From positions 2,666,001-2,730,000 of the forward strand of contig NC_022576.1 of NCBI RefSeq assembly GCF_000477435.1: 64,000 nt of DNA. The letters run 5' to 3'. Shown here one piece after another: positions 50,730-59,853 of the stretch. The stretch's first letter is position 1. The number at the start of each line of letters is the position of its first letter. The DNA comes from Candidatus Symbiobacter mobilis CR (GTDB lineage Bacteria > Pseudomonadota > Gammaproteobacteria > Burkholderiales > Burkholderiaceae_C). The position numbers and the translations under genes were made by a program. The notes under the pieces are model-generated. The model saw only the letters and a program-made list of their open reading frames with translations, ran no database searches and was not told where the DNA came from.

Positions 50730-52535
50730 TCAAAACGTGCGAACTTGTGGGGCGATGGACTCAACCGTCAAGGGTTTCATCTGCACTGGTTTGTAGCCCA
50801 GGCTATTCGTCGCGCTGTGCCAAAGCGTATGTTTGAGCCAGTTCGCATCGTCGCGCCCGAGGGGACATTGGGGGTCATCCGCAGGCCGGTCGTAGTCGCG
50901 CACGCTGTGCGCGCCCCGGCATTCGTGCCGGGCTGCGGCAGACACCATCGTGGCCTGGGCCACTTCGATCATGTTCTGCACTTCGAGCGCTTCGACGCGC
51001 TCCGTGTTGAACACGCGGGATTTGTCCGTCAGCGAGAGTGCCGAGACACGATCGCGAATCTTGGCGATTTTTTGCACGCCTTCGTCCATGCTTTCCTGCG
51101 AGCGAAACACGCTGGCATGGCTCTGCATCGTATTGCGGATGTCGTCGGCAACGCGCTGGCAGTATTCGCCGGACTTGTTGCTCTCCAGCTTGTTGAGCCG
51201 TTCGAGCGAATTGTCTGCGGCATTGGCAGGCAAGGGTTTGTGCGACTCTTCGCAATGGTGTTCGCCAATGATGTGCTTGGCCGCCGCAAAACCGAAAACA
51301 ACGAGGTCGAGCAAGGAGTTGCAGCCGAGGCGGTTCGCACCGTGGACGCTGACGCAGGAACATTCCCCCACCGCATAGAGGCCGCGTACCACTTCTTGCG
51401 TGCCGTCCTTGCCGGGAACGACGACTTGCCCGGTAATGCTGCTGGGGATGCCGCCCATCTGGTAGTGGTTGGTCGGAACGACCGGAATGGGTTCGCGGGT
51501 GATGTCCACGTTGGCGAAGTTGTGGCCGATTTCCAAGACCGAAGGCAGGCGTTTGCGGATCGTGTCCTCGCCCAGGTGGGTCATGTCGAGGTTGATGTAG
51601 GCCTTGTTCGGGCCGCAGCCACGGCCTTCCTTGATTTCCTGATCCATGCACCGGGAAACGAAGTCGCGCGTGGCCAGATCCTTGTAGCCGGGGGCATAGC
51701 GTTCCATGAAACGCTCGCCGTTGCAGTTGCGCAGAATGGCGCCTTCCCCACGGCAGCCTTCGGTCAGCAGAACACCCGCGCCGTAGACCCCCGTCGGGTG
51801 GAATTGCCAGAACTCCATGTCTTGCAGCGGGATGCCTGCACGGGCGGCCATCCCCAGCCCGTCGCCGGTATTGATGTAGGCATTGGTCGATGCGGCGTAG
51901 ATGCGACCCGCACCCCCCGTAGCCATCAGCACGGCTTTGGAATGGAGGATATGGATGTCGCCGGTTTCCATTTCCAGCGCAGTGACCCCTACGACGTCGC
52001 CCTCTGCATTGCGGATGAAATCCAACGCCATCCATTCGACGAAGAAGTTGGTTCTGGAACGCACATTCTGCTGGTACAGCGTGTGGAGCATCGCGTGCCC
52101 GGTGCGGTCCGCTGCGGCACATGCGCGTTGAACGGGTTTTTCACCCCGATTGCTGGTGTGGCCGCCGAAAGGGCGCTGGTAGATCGTTCCGTCGGGGTTG
52201 CGGTCGAAGGGCATCCCGTAGTGCTCCAGCTCGTACACCACCTTGGGGGCCTCGCGGCACATGAATTCGATGCTGTCTTGGTCACCCAGCCAGTCGCTGC
52301 CCTTGACGGTGTCGTAGAAGTGGTAGCTCCAGTTGTCCTCGTTCATGTTGGATAGGGAGGCCGCGATCCCACCCTGTGCGGCAACGGTGTGGGATCGGGT
52401 GGGGAACACTTTGGAGAGGACCGCCACGTTCAAGCCGGCACTGGCCAGCAGCAGGGAAGCGCTCATCCCGGCACCGCCGGCGCCGACGACGACCACGTCA
52501 AACTTGCGTCGGGAAACTTTGGAAGCAGTAAACAT
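50730..52535 (-). CDS. sdhA: Succinate dehydrogenase flavoprotein subunit
   Basis: SdhA oxidises succinate to fumarate on a covalent FAD. The 601-residue protein has the dinucleotide fold VVVGAGGAGMSASLLLASAG, the FAD-linking His in SHTVAAQGGI, the substrate region FHPTGVYGAGVLLTEG, and ANRLGCNSLLDLVVFG. All parts are intact. It lies third in sdhCDAB, 83 bp after sdhD. Confidence 0.97.
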   Translation of the reverse strand: MFTASKVSRRKFDVVVVGAGGAGMSASLLLASAGLNVAVLSKVFPTRSHTVAAQGGIAASLSNMNEDNWSYHFYDTVKGSDWLGDQDSIEFMCREAPKVVYELEHYGMPFDRNPDGTIYQRPFGGHTSNRGEKPVQRACAAADRTGHAMLHTLYQQNVRSRTNFFVEWMALDFIRNAEGDVVGVTALEMETGDIHILHSKAVLMATGGAGRIYAASTNAYINTGDGLGMAARAGIPLQDMEFWQFHPTGVYGAGVLLTEGCRGEGAILRNCNGERFMERYAPGYKDLATRDFVSRCMDQEIKEGRGCGPNKAYINLDMTHLGEDTIRKRLPSVLEIGHNFANVDITREPIPVVPTNHYQMGGIPSSITGQVVVPGKDGTQEVVRGLYAVGECSCVSVHGANRLGCNSLLDLVVFGFAAAKHIIGEHHCEESHKPLPANAADNSLERLNKLESNKSGEYCQRVADDIRNTMQSHASVFRSQESMDEGVQKIAKIRDRVSALSLTDKSRVFNTERVEALEVQNMIEVAQATMVSAAARHECRGAHSVRDYDRPADDPQCPLGRDDANWLKHTLWHSATNSLGYKPVQMKPLTVESIAPQVRTF

Positions 52536-52618
52536 GATGAAGGGGGGACTGGGTTGACTGGGTTATTGACGGGGTTAACTAGGGACAGGAATGCAACACA
52601 AAAAAGCTCACAGCGCGA

Positions 52619-52984
52619 TCACAGGCGCCACAGCACTTGGATAGCCCAGCCAGCGCAGGCGACGAGCCACACAATGGCGAACACGTGCATGACGAAGCGC
52701 ACCCCATAGGGTTTGACGTAGTCCATGAAGACATTGCGCATGCCGACCCAGACGTGGTAAAGCAGCGACAAGATCACCACGAACGTCAGGGACTTCATCC
52801 ATTGGGGGGAGAAGATGCCTGCCCACAGCTCGTACCCGATCTCGCCGGATTTCAGCAGGAGCTGGCCCAGAACGAGGAAGGTGAAAACCAGCATCACGAC
52901 GGAAGTGACCCGTTGTGACAACCAATCACGTATGCCGTAGTGCGCGCCGACGACGAGACGGTGGTGGCCGAAATTGATAGACAT
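52619..52984 (-). CDS. sdhD: Succinate dehydrogenase membrane anchor SdhD
   Basis: The 121-residue inner-membrane protein has three predicted helices (about 27-45, 60-80, 95-115) and the heme/quinone-site region LLYHVWVGMRNVFMDY with a conserved His. The ATG at 52984 follows AGGAGCAGCTTT; an upstream in-frame ATG would add nine atypical residues. With SdhC it anchors SdhAB and binds heme b and quinone. Confidence 0.93.
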   Translation of the reverse strand: MSINFGHHRLVVGAHYGIRDWLSQRVTSVVMLVFTFLVLGQLLLKSGEIGYELWAGIFSPQWMKSLTFVVILSLLYHVWVGMRNVFMDYVKPYGVRFVMHVFAIVWLVACAGWAIQVLWRL

Positions 52985-53015
52985 AAAGCTGCTCCTGGGA
53001 ACGTTCAACAAAAGA

Positions 53016-53453
53016 TCAATACAAACCGAACAGCTTGGCGCCGAGCAATACCGTCAGGCTTAACGTCAACACCAGCACCACGGCGGCGGTCTGCCTGCCG
53101 AAATCCTTGCTGATCTGGTGGTGGTGGGTATCCATCCAGAGGTGGCGCATCCCGGCGATCAGGTGATGCAGGGAAGCCCAGATCAACCCCAGGCACGCCA
53201 ATTTCCACATCCACCCCGGAATGCCCAGAATGCCCACCTCGAAAACGGACTTGAACCGGGCAAAGGAAATTTCCGAAGTCAACGAATGGTCGAACATCCA
53301 GATGATGAATGGCATCAGGAAGAACAGAATGGCCCCGCTGACGCGGTGCATCCCGGAGGCCAGGGAAGCGAGCGGCCAGCGGTACCCCACGAGGCTGGGG
53401 AATTCGATGTTGCAGAACTCGGGTTTTGCGCGAGGGCGTGCAGGATCGGACAT
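53016..53453 (-). CDS. sdhC: Succinate dehydrogenase cytochrome b556 subunit SdhC
   Basis: The 145-residue membrane subunit has three helices and the SdhC signatures SGMHRVSGAILFFLMPFIIW and LHHLIAGMRHLWMD, whose His ligates heme b. It is the first gene of the operon; AGGA lies about 8 nt before the ATG. A 31-bp gap separates it from sdhD. Confidence 0.95.
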   Translation of the reverse strand: MSDPARPRAKPEFCNIEFPSLVGYRWPLASLASGMHRVSGAILFFLMPFIIWMFDHSLTSEISFARFKSVFEVGILGIPGWMWKLACLGLIWASLHHLIAGMRHLWMDTHHHQISKDFGRQTAAVVLVLTLSLTVLLGAKLFGLY

Positions 53454-53818
53454 GAGCAGATTCCTGGTAAGAGGAAGGGAATCGGAAGGGGGGATCGGCT
53501 GGTGAAGAATTCCCTGCGGGGTGCCAGCCTTCGGGGCATTCTATTGCATGGGCATTTTGGCGCTTGCTACGTACCAAATTTGTGTTTTTATTGCTTGTAA
53601 TGCATTGATTCGCATACCGTATTGGTGGTGCTACCCGCAACATGTCCATTACGGCCCAGGTGCAATGCGTGGGGGATACACTGCTTTGGCGGACTCGCTG
53701 CGCAGGCGTTGGATCGTGCGCCTGCCGGGTGGTTGTGCGATTGCCTTTGGTGGCAGACCTTTTACGTGCCTGCGGTTCGCGCCTTTTCCCTTTTCCTCAT
53801 CAACTTTGGAGCCATCCT
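53454..53818. other. Divergent sdhC-mdh intergenic region
   Basis: These 365 bp separate two divergent TCA-cycle units and should contain both promoters. The stretch near 53571-53625 is locally AT-rich, but I could not assign convincing -35/-10 boxes. GGAG lies 9 nt before the mdh ATG. Many related genomes have a GntR-type regulator gene here; none is present. No other feature is seen. Confidence 0.6.
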
Positions 53819-54805
53819 ATGAGCAAAAAGCCTGTTCGTGTCGCCGTCACCGGTGCTGCCGGCCAGATTGGTTATGCCATCCTGTTCCGCATCGCTGCTG
53901 GCGAAATGTTGGGAGCGGATCAACCGGTCGTGTTGAGTCTGCTCGAAATCCCCAATGACAAAGCGCAGCAGGCGATGCAGGGCGTGATGATGGAATTGCA
54001 GGATTGCGCCTTCCCCTTGCTGGCAGGCATGGAAGCGCACAGCGACCCCCAACAGGCGTTTCGCGATGTGGACTATGCGATGCTGGTCGGTTCGCGCCCG
54101 CGTGGCCCGGGCATGGAGCGCGCCGAGTTGCTCAACATCAACGGTCAGATTTTCGTCGGGCAAGGCAAGGCGCTTAATGCCGTTGCGAGCCGGAATGTAC
54201 GGGTGCTTGTCGTCGGCAATCCAGCCAACACCAACGCCTATATTGCGATGAAGAGCGCTCCCGATTTGCCTCGCCGCAACTTCACCGCGATGCTGCGCCT
54301 CGACCACAACCGCGCTTTGAGCCAACTCGCGGCCAAAACGGGCAAGCCGGTCAGCGAGATCGAAAAAATGGCCGTCTGGGGCAACCACTCTCCGTCGATG
54401 TACGCAGACTATCGTTTTGCGAACGTTGGTGGCCAGAGCATCAAGGATTTGATCAACGACCACGACTGGAACGTCAACACCTTCCTGCCAACCGTAGGCA
54501 AACGTGGCGCTGCAATCATTGCAGCACGCGGGGTTTCTTCAGCGGCTTCCGCAGCGAACGCGGCGATCGACCACATGCGTGACTGGGTGCTCGGAACCCA
54601 GGGGAAATGGGTCACGATGGGTATCCCCTCCAATGGCGAATACGGCATTCCCCAGGACACGATGTTCGGGTTCCCCGTCACCTGCGAGAACGGCGAATAC
54701 AAGGTGGTCGATGGGTTGCCTATTGACGAATTCAGCCAGGGTTGCATCGACAAAACCCTGCGCGAATTGCAGGAAGAACAGGCAGGCGTGGCGCACTTGG
54801 TCTGA
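53819..54805 (+). CDS. mdh: Malate dehydrogenase
   Basis: Mdh interconverts malate and oxaloacetate with NAD. The 328-residue protein has the NAD-binding [34 protein letters not shown], the catalytic region [13 protein letters not shown] and the active His in [13 protein letters not shown]. It is the LDH-like cytoplasmic type found in Burkholderiales. The ATG at 53819 follows GGAG; an open frame from 53642 is not conserved. Confidence 0.97.
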   Translation: MSKKPVRVAVTGAAGQIGYAILFRIAAGEMLGADQPVVLSLLEIPNDKAQQAMQGVMMELQDCAFPLLAGMEAHSDPQQAFRDVDYAMLVGSRPRGPGMERAELLNINGQIFVGQGKALNAVASRNVRVLVVGNPANTNAYIAMKSAPDLPRRNFTAMLRLDHNRALSQLAAKTGKPVSEIEKMAVWGNHSPSMYADYRFANVGGQSIKDLINDHDWNVNTFLPTVGKRGAAIIAARGVSSAASAANAAIDHMRDWVLGTQGKWVTMGIPSNGEYGIPQDTMFGFPVTCENGEYKVVDGLPIDEFSQGCIDKTLRELQEEQAGVAHLV

Positions 54806-54861
54806 AGACGGCCCCCTTGTTTGCCGCAGCGCTGGACGTGTAGCCCGCGTTGCCCAAGGAG

Positions 54862-54888
54862 GCGCCCACTGACTGGCTTGGTGGGCGT
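54862..54888. terminator. Possible hairpin between convergent mdh and kinase genes
   Basis: CGCCCAC (54863-54869) pairs with GTGGGCG (54881-54887) over an 11-base loop in the short gap between convergent stops. No T-run follows on either side, so intrinsic termination is doubtful. Confidence 0.3.
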
Positions 54889-54891
54889 CGG

Positions 54892-56736
54892 TCAAGGATG
54901 TAGCCATTGGCGCAAGACGGAAATCAATTCGTCGAGCTTGAGCGGCTTGGCTAGGTATTCATCCATGCCAGCGGCCAAGCAAGCCTTACGGTCGTTGTCG
55001 AACGCGCCGGCCGTGAGAGCGATCACTGGCATTCTGGGTTGGGTAGTGGCGGCTTCCCACTCGCGCAGCTTGACTGTTGCCGTGAAGCCGTCCATCACCG
55101 GCATCTGGCAGTCCATCAACACGGCATCGAAGCGGGGGGCGGATGCCAAGGTATCCAGCGCCACTTGTCCGTTGTCGACGCACACGATCTCTGCCCCTTG
55201 TTGTTCCAACAGCATCCGCACCACCATCGCGTTGATGGCGTTGTCTTCGACCACCAGCAGGCGTTTGCCTTGCAGGATGGAAGCACTGGCACTGCCATCG
55301 GTTGCAGCGTGAAGGTTGCTTGCGTGTGACGTGCGCTGCGCTTCCTGCGCTTTCTCGGCAGTCGCACGCACGCGGAACCAGAATGTCGAGCCTGTACCGA
55401 CCACGCTCTCCACCCCGACCTCGCCACCCATCATCGTCGCCAAGCTACGGATGATGGATAACCCCAGGCCCGTCCCTGCGTACTTCCGCGTATGCGAGCC
55501 ATCGAGTTGAGAAAAAGGCTGGAAGAGTTGCGGCAGCTTGTCTTCCGGAATCCCGATGCCGCAGTCGGAGACGGAAAACTGTAGTACCGCTTCGTTCTCG
55601 TTGCGCTGCACCTCGCTCGCCGCCAGACGGATCGTTCCCCGCTCGCTGAATTTGATGGCGTTGCTGACCAGATTGGCAATCATCTGCCGCACCCGCCGGG
55701 CATCCGCCAGGTACGTGGCGTTGGCCGGTCCATCCCAGTGGGCTTCTATGTCCAGACCTTGCTCGTGCGCCATTTCGCGGAACAGGGTCTTGACCTCATC
55801 CAGCAATGGTTGGGGGGCAAACGATTCGTGGAGCAATTCGATACGGCCGGCCTCAACTTTCGATAGATCAAGGATGTCATTGAGCAAAGTCAGCAGCGAC
55901 TGGCCGGAATGGAGGATGATGCGGGCAAATTCCAGCCGCTCGTTGTCGGAGAGGTGGGGTCGCAGTAGCAGTTGCGCCATGCCGAGGATGCCGTTCATGG
56001 GTGTGCGAATCTCGTGCGACATGGTGGCCAGAAAGATCGACTTGGCTTGGCTGCTCGCCTCCGCCGCCTGTTGCGATTCGACCAGCGCGTGCTCTTTCGC
56101 CGCAATCGCTGCACGCATATCGGCGAAGGCGCGGGCCAGTTGGCCGATTTCGTCCCGCGAGGCTGTGGGCAGATCCGCGCCGAAATCCCCTTCGCTCATA
56201 CGCTGCGCCGCTGTGACGAGTTGGCGTGCCCGTCGTCCCAGCAATACATCAAGGAAGACGGCAACCGCGATAGCGATGAGCAAGAAACCCGCAGTGATGA
56301 TCGACGCGGAGATCCAGGTTTTGCGGGTTTCGGCCTGGAGGATGACGGAAAAGTCCGTGACGAGATCGATCCGTCCCAATAGGGTATTGTGTTGCGTGAT
56401 CGAGTGCTGCAAGCGGTCTAAGTGACCGACGGAACCGAGGGACGGTGGGTCGAGCGGATACAGAATCAGGCCGGAGCCATCGGTCAAAACCAGTGATTTC
56501 CACTCAGATTGCCGTTCGAGAATGGCATCGAGCACTTCGTGGATGGCGCCGATTTGGTTCTGCTGCAAGAACGGGGATAGGGCGTCGCCTAGCGTCACCA
56601 GGTGATCTTGCATGGCCCGATGTTCGCGTTCGAGCAACCTTTGGACCTGCCAGGGATGCCAGAGTAAAACGAGGACAGCATCCCCGACCAGACAGGCCAC
56701 CGCCAGGATGACCAAAACTTTGACTCGCAGCGACAT
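54892..56736 (-). CDS. Membrane hybrid sensor histidine kinase
   Basis: The 614-residue protein has an N-terminal helix (about 7-25), a periplasmic region of about 115 residues, a second helix (ISASIITAGFLLIAIAVAVF), a HAMP domain (RMSEGDFGADLPTASRDEIG), HisKA with His in FLATMSHEIRTPMNG, an HATPase domain (CGIGIPEDKLPQLF, GTGLGLSIIRSLA) and a receiver with Asp in AVLMDCQMPVMDG. There is no Hpt domain, so phosphotransfer must use another protein. A PhnD-type binding protein gene lies 173 bp upstream on the same strand and could supply the periplasmic signal. Confidence 0.92.
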   Translation of the reverse strand: MSLRVKVLVILAVACLVGDAVLVLLWHPWQVQRLLEREHRAMQDHLVTLGDALSPFLQQNQIGAIHEVLDAILERQSEWKSLVLTDGSGLILYPLDPPSLGSVGHLDRLQHSITQHNTLLGRIDLVTDFSVILQAETRKTWISASIITAGFLLIAIAVAVFLDVLLGRRARQLVTAAQRMSEGDFGADLPTASRDEIGQLARAFADMRAAIAAKEHALVESQQAAEASSQAKSIFLATMSHEIRTPMNGILGMAQLLLRPHLSDNERLEFARIILHSGQSLLTLLNDILDLSKVEAGRIELLHESFAPQPLLDEVKTLFREMAHEQGLDIEAHWDGPANATYLADARRVRQMIANLVSNAIKFSERGTIRLAASEVQRNENEAVLQFSVSDCGIGIPEDKLPQLFQPFSQLDGSHTRKYAGTGLGLSIIRSLATMMGGEVGVESVVGTGSTFWFRVRATAEKAQEAQRTSHASNLHAATDGSASASILQGKRLLVVEDNAINAMVVRMLLEQQGAEIVCVDNGQVALDTLASAPRFDAVLMDCQMPVMDGFTATVKLREWEAATTQPRMPVIALTAGAFDNDRKACLAAGMDEYLAKPLKLDELISVLRQWLHP

Positions 56737-56909
56737 GGAAAAAACTGCCGGGCAATGCGTTGACGAAACAGGGCTAATGTCGCTGAGCCAAGAACAAGCA
56801 AAAGCTCATTGGGCGCTGGCCATAGCCGGGTGAATGCGGCGAGGGCTGCCTTGCATAAAAAACCAACCTGTGGAAAACAACCTGTGCAGGAGCCTACCGA
56901 ACCAGGTTC

Positions 56910-57788
56910 TTAGTCGCCGCCCTGGACGTAATACTGCTCCAAGCCCCAACCAGTGATTTCTTCATAGTCCTCGGCCGAGGCAGCCACGATCTGGCTGATC
57001 GGAACTGGGGACAGCAAGGCGCGCCCCTCGGGGGTGGTCCCAAGATCAAGGAAGGCTTGGCGCAGTTTCTCGCGGTCGGCTGCGGGGACCCGTCCGTGCG
57101 CCATGACCGGATGCGGAGCGATACGACGGGTTTCGTAGATCACTTGCAGCTTGTCGCGCACGGATGGTGGCTGCTGCAGCAGTGTGGACATTACCCCGCC
57201 CGCCGCCGCAACTTTGCCCAAGGCAGCGTTAAGGTATGCCGAGGTATGCGTCTGTGCCCAGACGGGTGTGAAAACCAGCTTGTGCAGATGTTCGAGATCC
57301 GCACGCATCAGCAGTGAAGCGCCGATGGCATTGGGCGCGGGAAAGGCAATCGACTTCCCCTCCAAGTCTTTGATCCCTTTGATCGGCCCGTCCTTTGCGG
57401 TCACCAGAATGCCAAACAGTTTTTTCCCACCATCGCGAACCAGCGGCACATATTTCTGCGTGCGGGCGGCGATGAGCGAGTGGTAGGGATTCATGTAGGC
57501 GAAGTCGTAGTGTCCGGCCTCGAATTCGCCCTCGAAATCAGGAATGCGCGCAGCCCCGACCATGACCAGCTTGAACCCGGTACGTCGTTCAAGCTCCGCC
57601 AGGATCGGCACCCAGATCGACGCCAACTTCCGAGGCTCAAACTGCGGTACGACACCGAATTTGTATACGGGCTGAGCACCAGCGAATGGGCTGAGGAAGG
57701 CGAGACAGACGACGAGGAAAGGCATCACCATCCCCCAAGCCACGCGATGCAAGGAACCGAACTGCATCCCACAAAAGCGCTGATTCAT
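56910..57788 (-). CDS. PhnD-type periplasmic phosphate/phosphonate-like binding protein
   Basis: The 292-residue protein has a signal peptide (about 1-38, MPFLVVCLAFLSPFAGAQ) and a PhnD/SsuA-like fold: YKFGVVPQFEPRKLASIWVP, YDFAYMNPYHSLIAARTQKY, GKSIAFPAPNAIGASLLMR and TPVWAQTHTSAYLNAALGK. No transporter genes are adjacent. The gene precedes a hybrid kinase on the same strand, a pairing typical of binding-protein-coupled sensing. The ligand cannot be told. Confidence 0.87.
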   Translation of the reverse strand: MNQRFCGMQFGSLHRVAWGMVMPFLVVCLAFLSPFAGAQPVYKFGVVPQFEPRKLASIWVPILAELERRTGFKLVMVGAARIPDFEGEFEAGHYDFAYMNPYHSLIAARTQKYVPLVRDGGKKLFGILVTAKDGPIKGIKDLEGKSIAFPAPNAIGASLLMRADLEHLHKLVFTPVWAQTHTSAYLNAALGKVAAAGGVMSTLLQQPPSVRDKLQVIYETRRIAPHPVMAHGRVPAADREKLRQAFLDLGTTPEGRALLSPVPISQIVAASAEDYEEITGWGLEQYYVQGGD

Positions 57789-57916
57789 CGTCCTGCTCTC
57801 CTTGGTTCATGTGTCTTCGATCACGCTTTTTGGATTGTCGTCCTCTTCGCGGTGTGCATGCGTCACCGTTACAACCAAGCAATATCACTGGGTCGCAAAA
57901 AACGCTGTCGCCCCCC

Positions 57917-58065
57917 CACTACCCCAACGCCCGCAAACATTGCCGTTCGTGCGCCGGGCCGGTGTTGGGTGGGATGGCTTCTGCGCCGAGGCGCAGGCCG
58001 TAGTGCAGGGATCGGCGTTCTGCTTCGAGCATCCATGCGCACATGCGGGATAACTGCGCTTCACG
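57917..58065 (-). repeat. Displaced copy of the DUF58 gene 3' end (left direct repeat)
   Basis: These 149 bp match 61190-61344, the 3' end of the DUF58 gene, with a handful of mismatches and one 6-bp gap. The translated fragment ends HERQCLRALG and a stop. It marks the left border of the 3.1-kb island. The rest of 57789-57916 holds no recognisable gene. Confidence 0.9.
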
Positions 58066-58071
58066 CTGTGG

Positions 58072-58248
58072 GTGTGGTTACCGGAACAGGGTCGGCTCAG
58101 TGTCAAAGACCTGTAGTGCAAGGCACAGGAATACACGAATATCAAGCGAAAGACTCCGTCGAGCGAGCCGACTTGTAGCACCGCCCACTGCGGACTCGCA
58201 TGGTGGGTGGTGTGGGAGCTGGGATGTAGAAACTTCTGACTACCCGAT
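58072..58248 (+). mobile_element. Group II intron remnant 3 (3' end only)
   Basis: The segment matches the last part of remnants 1 and 2 (GTGTGGTTA...CAGGGTCGGCTCAGTGTCAA...CTACCCGAT), covering the end of the maturase gene and the RNA 3' end. It is more diverged, with a stop in the DLWCKAQG region and changes in the terminal stem. On the opposite strand it supplies the last codons and stop of the restriction enzyme gene. Confidence 0.85.
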
Positions 58249-59002
58249 GGGGTGGTTTTTTTTTTGGCTCTACTGTTGCGGAGTTAAAACGCACCAATTT
58301 TTCCCAATCAATATCTCCATTATCTTTGCAATAGATGTTTGCAAAATCTTTGGTGAACTTGTTAATCATCTGAGAATACGATTTTACAAAATCATCATTT
58401 TTTTCTTTGGCATTATGCCCAAGTGGCTCGATGATTTCCGTAAATAATTCACTGTCTCCAGATATAAAATCCCAAAATTGTTGCCCACAATACTTAAAAT
58501 AATCTCCTTTATCTGGCTTGCCGTCCTTGTCATAACAGCAACCATTTACAGCAACGATGTTTAATTGCGAGTTGCTGGTTCTCAATGCTTTTTTAGCTGT
58601 CTTGAAGTCGGCAACCATTTTGGCTATTTGCGAACTATTTCCCCAATTAGGGCCTGATTTGATTGTTACAATATTTCTTATTCCATTGTTGTCAAATTCC
58701 AAGTCAATGCCCGTGATTCCAGATTTGCGACCGTCGTACACCTTATTGTTGATGAAAATGGCAAGTCCTTCCAGCCAATCGCCAAAAATGGTTTCCTCAT
58801 TTGAAGATATATGCGCATCCACCAAACCTTTTATAATTTGTTCAGCAGTCAATACATATTTTGCCTTGAATAAATACGGATTTTTTCGTTTTAGAACTTG
58901 CGATAACTGTAATCCGTCAAGACTCTGAATTCGCTTCTCGTGAAAAGTCCCAATGTTTTTTTCAACGTACAGAGATACGTCTTTAAGGTTTAATTTTTTC
59001 AT
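58142..59002 (-). CDS. Type II restriction endonuclease, 3' end replaced by intron sequence
   Basis: The 286-residue protein carries a PD-(D/E)xK-like nuclease core in GITGIDLEFDNNGIRNIVTI with KSGPNWGNSSQ, and conserved blocks NIVAVNGCCYDKDGKPDKGD and YFKYCGQQFWDFISGD. It resembles a type II endonuclease family I associate with PmeII-like enzymes; specificity is unknown. About 35 C-terminal residues (from VVRSFYIPAP on) are read from group II intron remnant 3 on its antisense strand, after an A10 run at 58256-58265. So the native end is lost. The start overlaps the methyltransferase by 20 bp. AT-rich composition indicates transfer. Confidence 0.8.
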   Translation of the reverse strand: MKKLNLKDVSLYVEKNIGTFHEKRIQSLDGLQLSQVLKRKNPYLFKAKYVLTAEQIIKGLVDAHISSNEETIFGDWLEGLAIFINNKVYDGRKSGITGIDLEFDNNGIRNIVTIKSGPNWGNSSQIAKMVADFKTAKKALRTSNSQLNIVAVNGCCYDKDGKPDKGDYFKYCGQQFWDFISGDSELFTEIIEPLGHNAKEKNDDFVKSYSQMINKFTKDFANIYCKDNGDIDWEKLVRFNSATVEPKKKPPHRVVRSFYIPAPTPPTMRVRSGRCYKSARSTESFA

Positions 59003-59840
59003 ATTCCGCCTTTGGTTCAAATAGATATAACTCAATGGGCTGCAATTGCTTTTTCACCATTTCACAATACTCGGGAATAATATCGATACCTATTGAATTC
59101 CGTCTCATTCTGTTTGCGACAACTAACGTCGTTCCAGAACCCATAAACGGATCAAGAACCGTGTCATTTTCTTTTGTGAAAAGTTTGATAAACCATTCTG
59201 GCAGCTCTTCGGGGAAAGCCGCACTGTGATTCTTGTTGTTGCATTCAGTGGCTAAATGAAGAACATTTGTTGGGTATGCTTTATCTCTATCAAGCCAGTT
59301 TGAAATATTCTTGCCGAATCCACTGCCAACTTTTGAGTTATCACGGATTTTATCTGTTTCAGAAAGTTTCTTCAGTATTGAGTTTGCCCATTCTCCCATT
59401 GGTACCATTACTTCTTCCTGATACATATTAAATTTTCTATTTTTATTAAACTGAAGAAGTCGTTCCCATGCGTCACGGAAGCGATTGGGCCACTTTCCAG
59501 GATAACAATTTTTCTTATGCCAAATAAATTCTTCCGTCCATAGCCACCCTTGCTTACGCATTTCTATAATGAGTTCCATTACATAAGTACTGCGCTCACC
59601 TTCAACGACTTTTTCCTTGATGTTTAGGATAAAAGTGCCTGTTGGTTTGAGAACACGAAAAAGCTGTTCTGAAATAGGCAGAAACCAGTCTACGTATTCG
59701 TCATGATGAATACCACCGTATGTGCTTTTTCGCTGGTCTGCGTAAGGTGGTGATGTTACGATGAGATCAACTGAGTTATTCGGAATCTTTTTTAACTGTT
59801 CCTTACTGTTTCCGGTATATATTTCTGTAAATATTTCCAT
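58983..59840 (-). CDS. Type II DNA methyltransferase (N4-cytosine or N6-adenine, beta class)
   Basis: The 285-residue protein has motif IV TSPPYADQR near the N-terminus and motif I region DPFMGSGTTLVVANRMRRNS near the C-terminus, the beta-class order. TSPPY favours N4-cytosine methylation, though some N6-adenine enzymes share it. It should protect DNA from the coupled endonuclease. I chose the ATG at 59840 (MEIFTEIYTGNSKEQ); the ATG at 59864 lies inside the IS200 copy, which ends 13 bp upstream. The IS has probably displaced the native promoter. AT-rich. Confidence 0.87.
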   Translation of the reverse strand: MEIFTEIYTGNSKEQLKKIPNNSVDLIVTSPPYADQRKSTYGGIHHDEYVDWFLPISEQLFRVLKPTGTFILNIKEKVVEGERSTYVMELIIEMRKQGWLWTEEFIWHKKNCYPGKWPNRFRDAWERLLQFNKNRKFNMYQEEVMVPMGEWANSILKKLSETDKIRDNSKVGSGFGKNISNWLDRDKAYPTNVLHLATECNNKNHSAAFPEELPEWFIKLFTKENDTVLDPFMGSGTTLVVANRMRRNSIGIDIIPEYCEMVKKQLQPIELYLFEPKAEYEKIKP

Positions 59841-59853
59841 GTAGTGCCCACAT

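Noticed and set aside
55039..56425. Long + strand frames opposite the hybrid kinase
   Set aside because: No domain signals; the kinase on the other strand is complete with all catalytic boxes.
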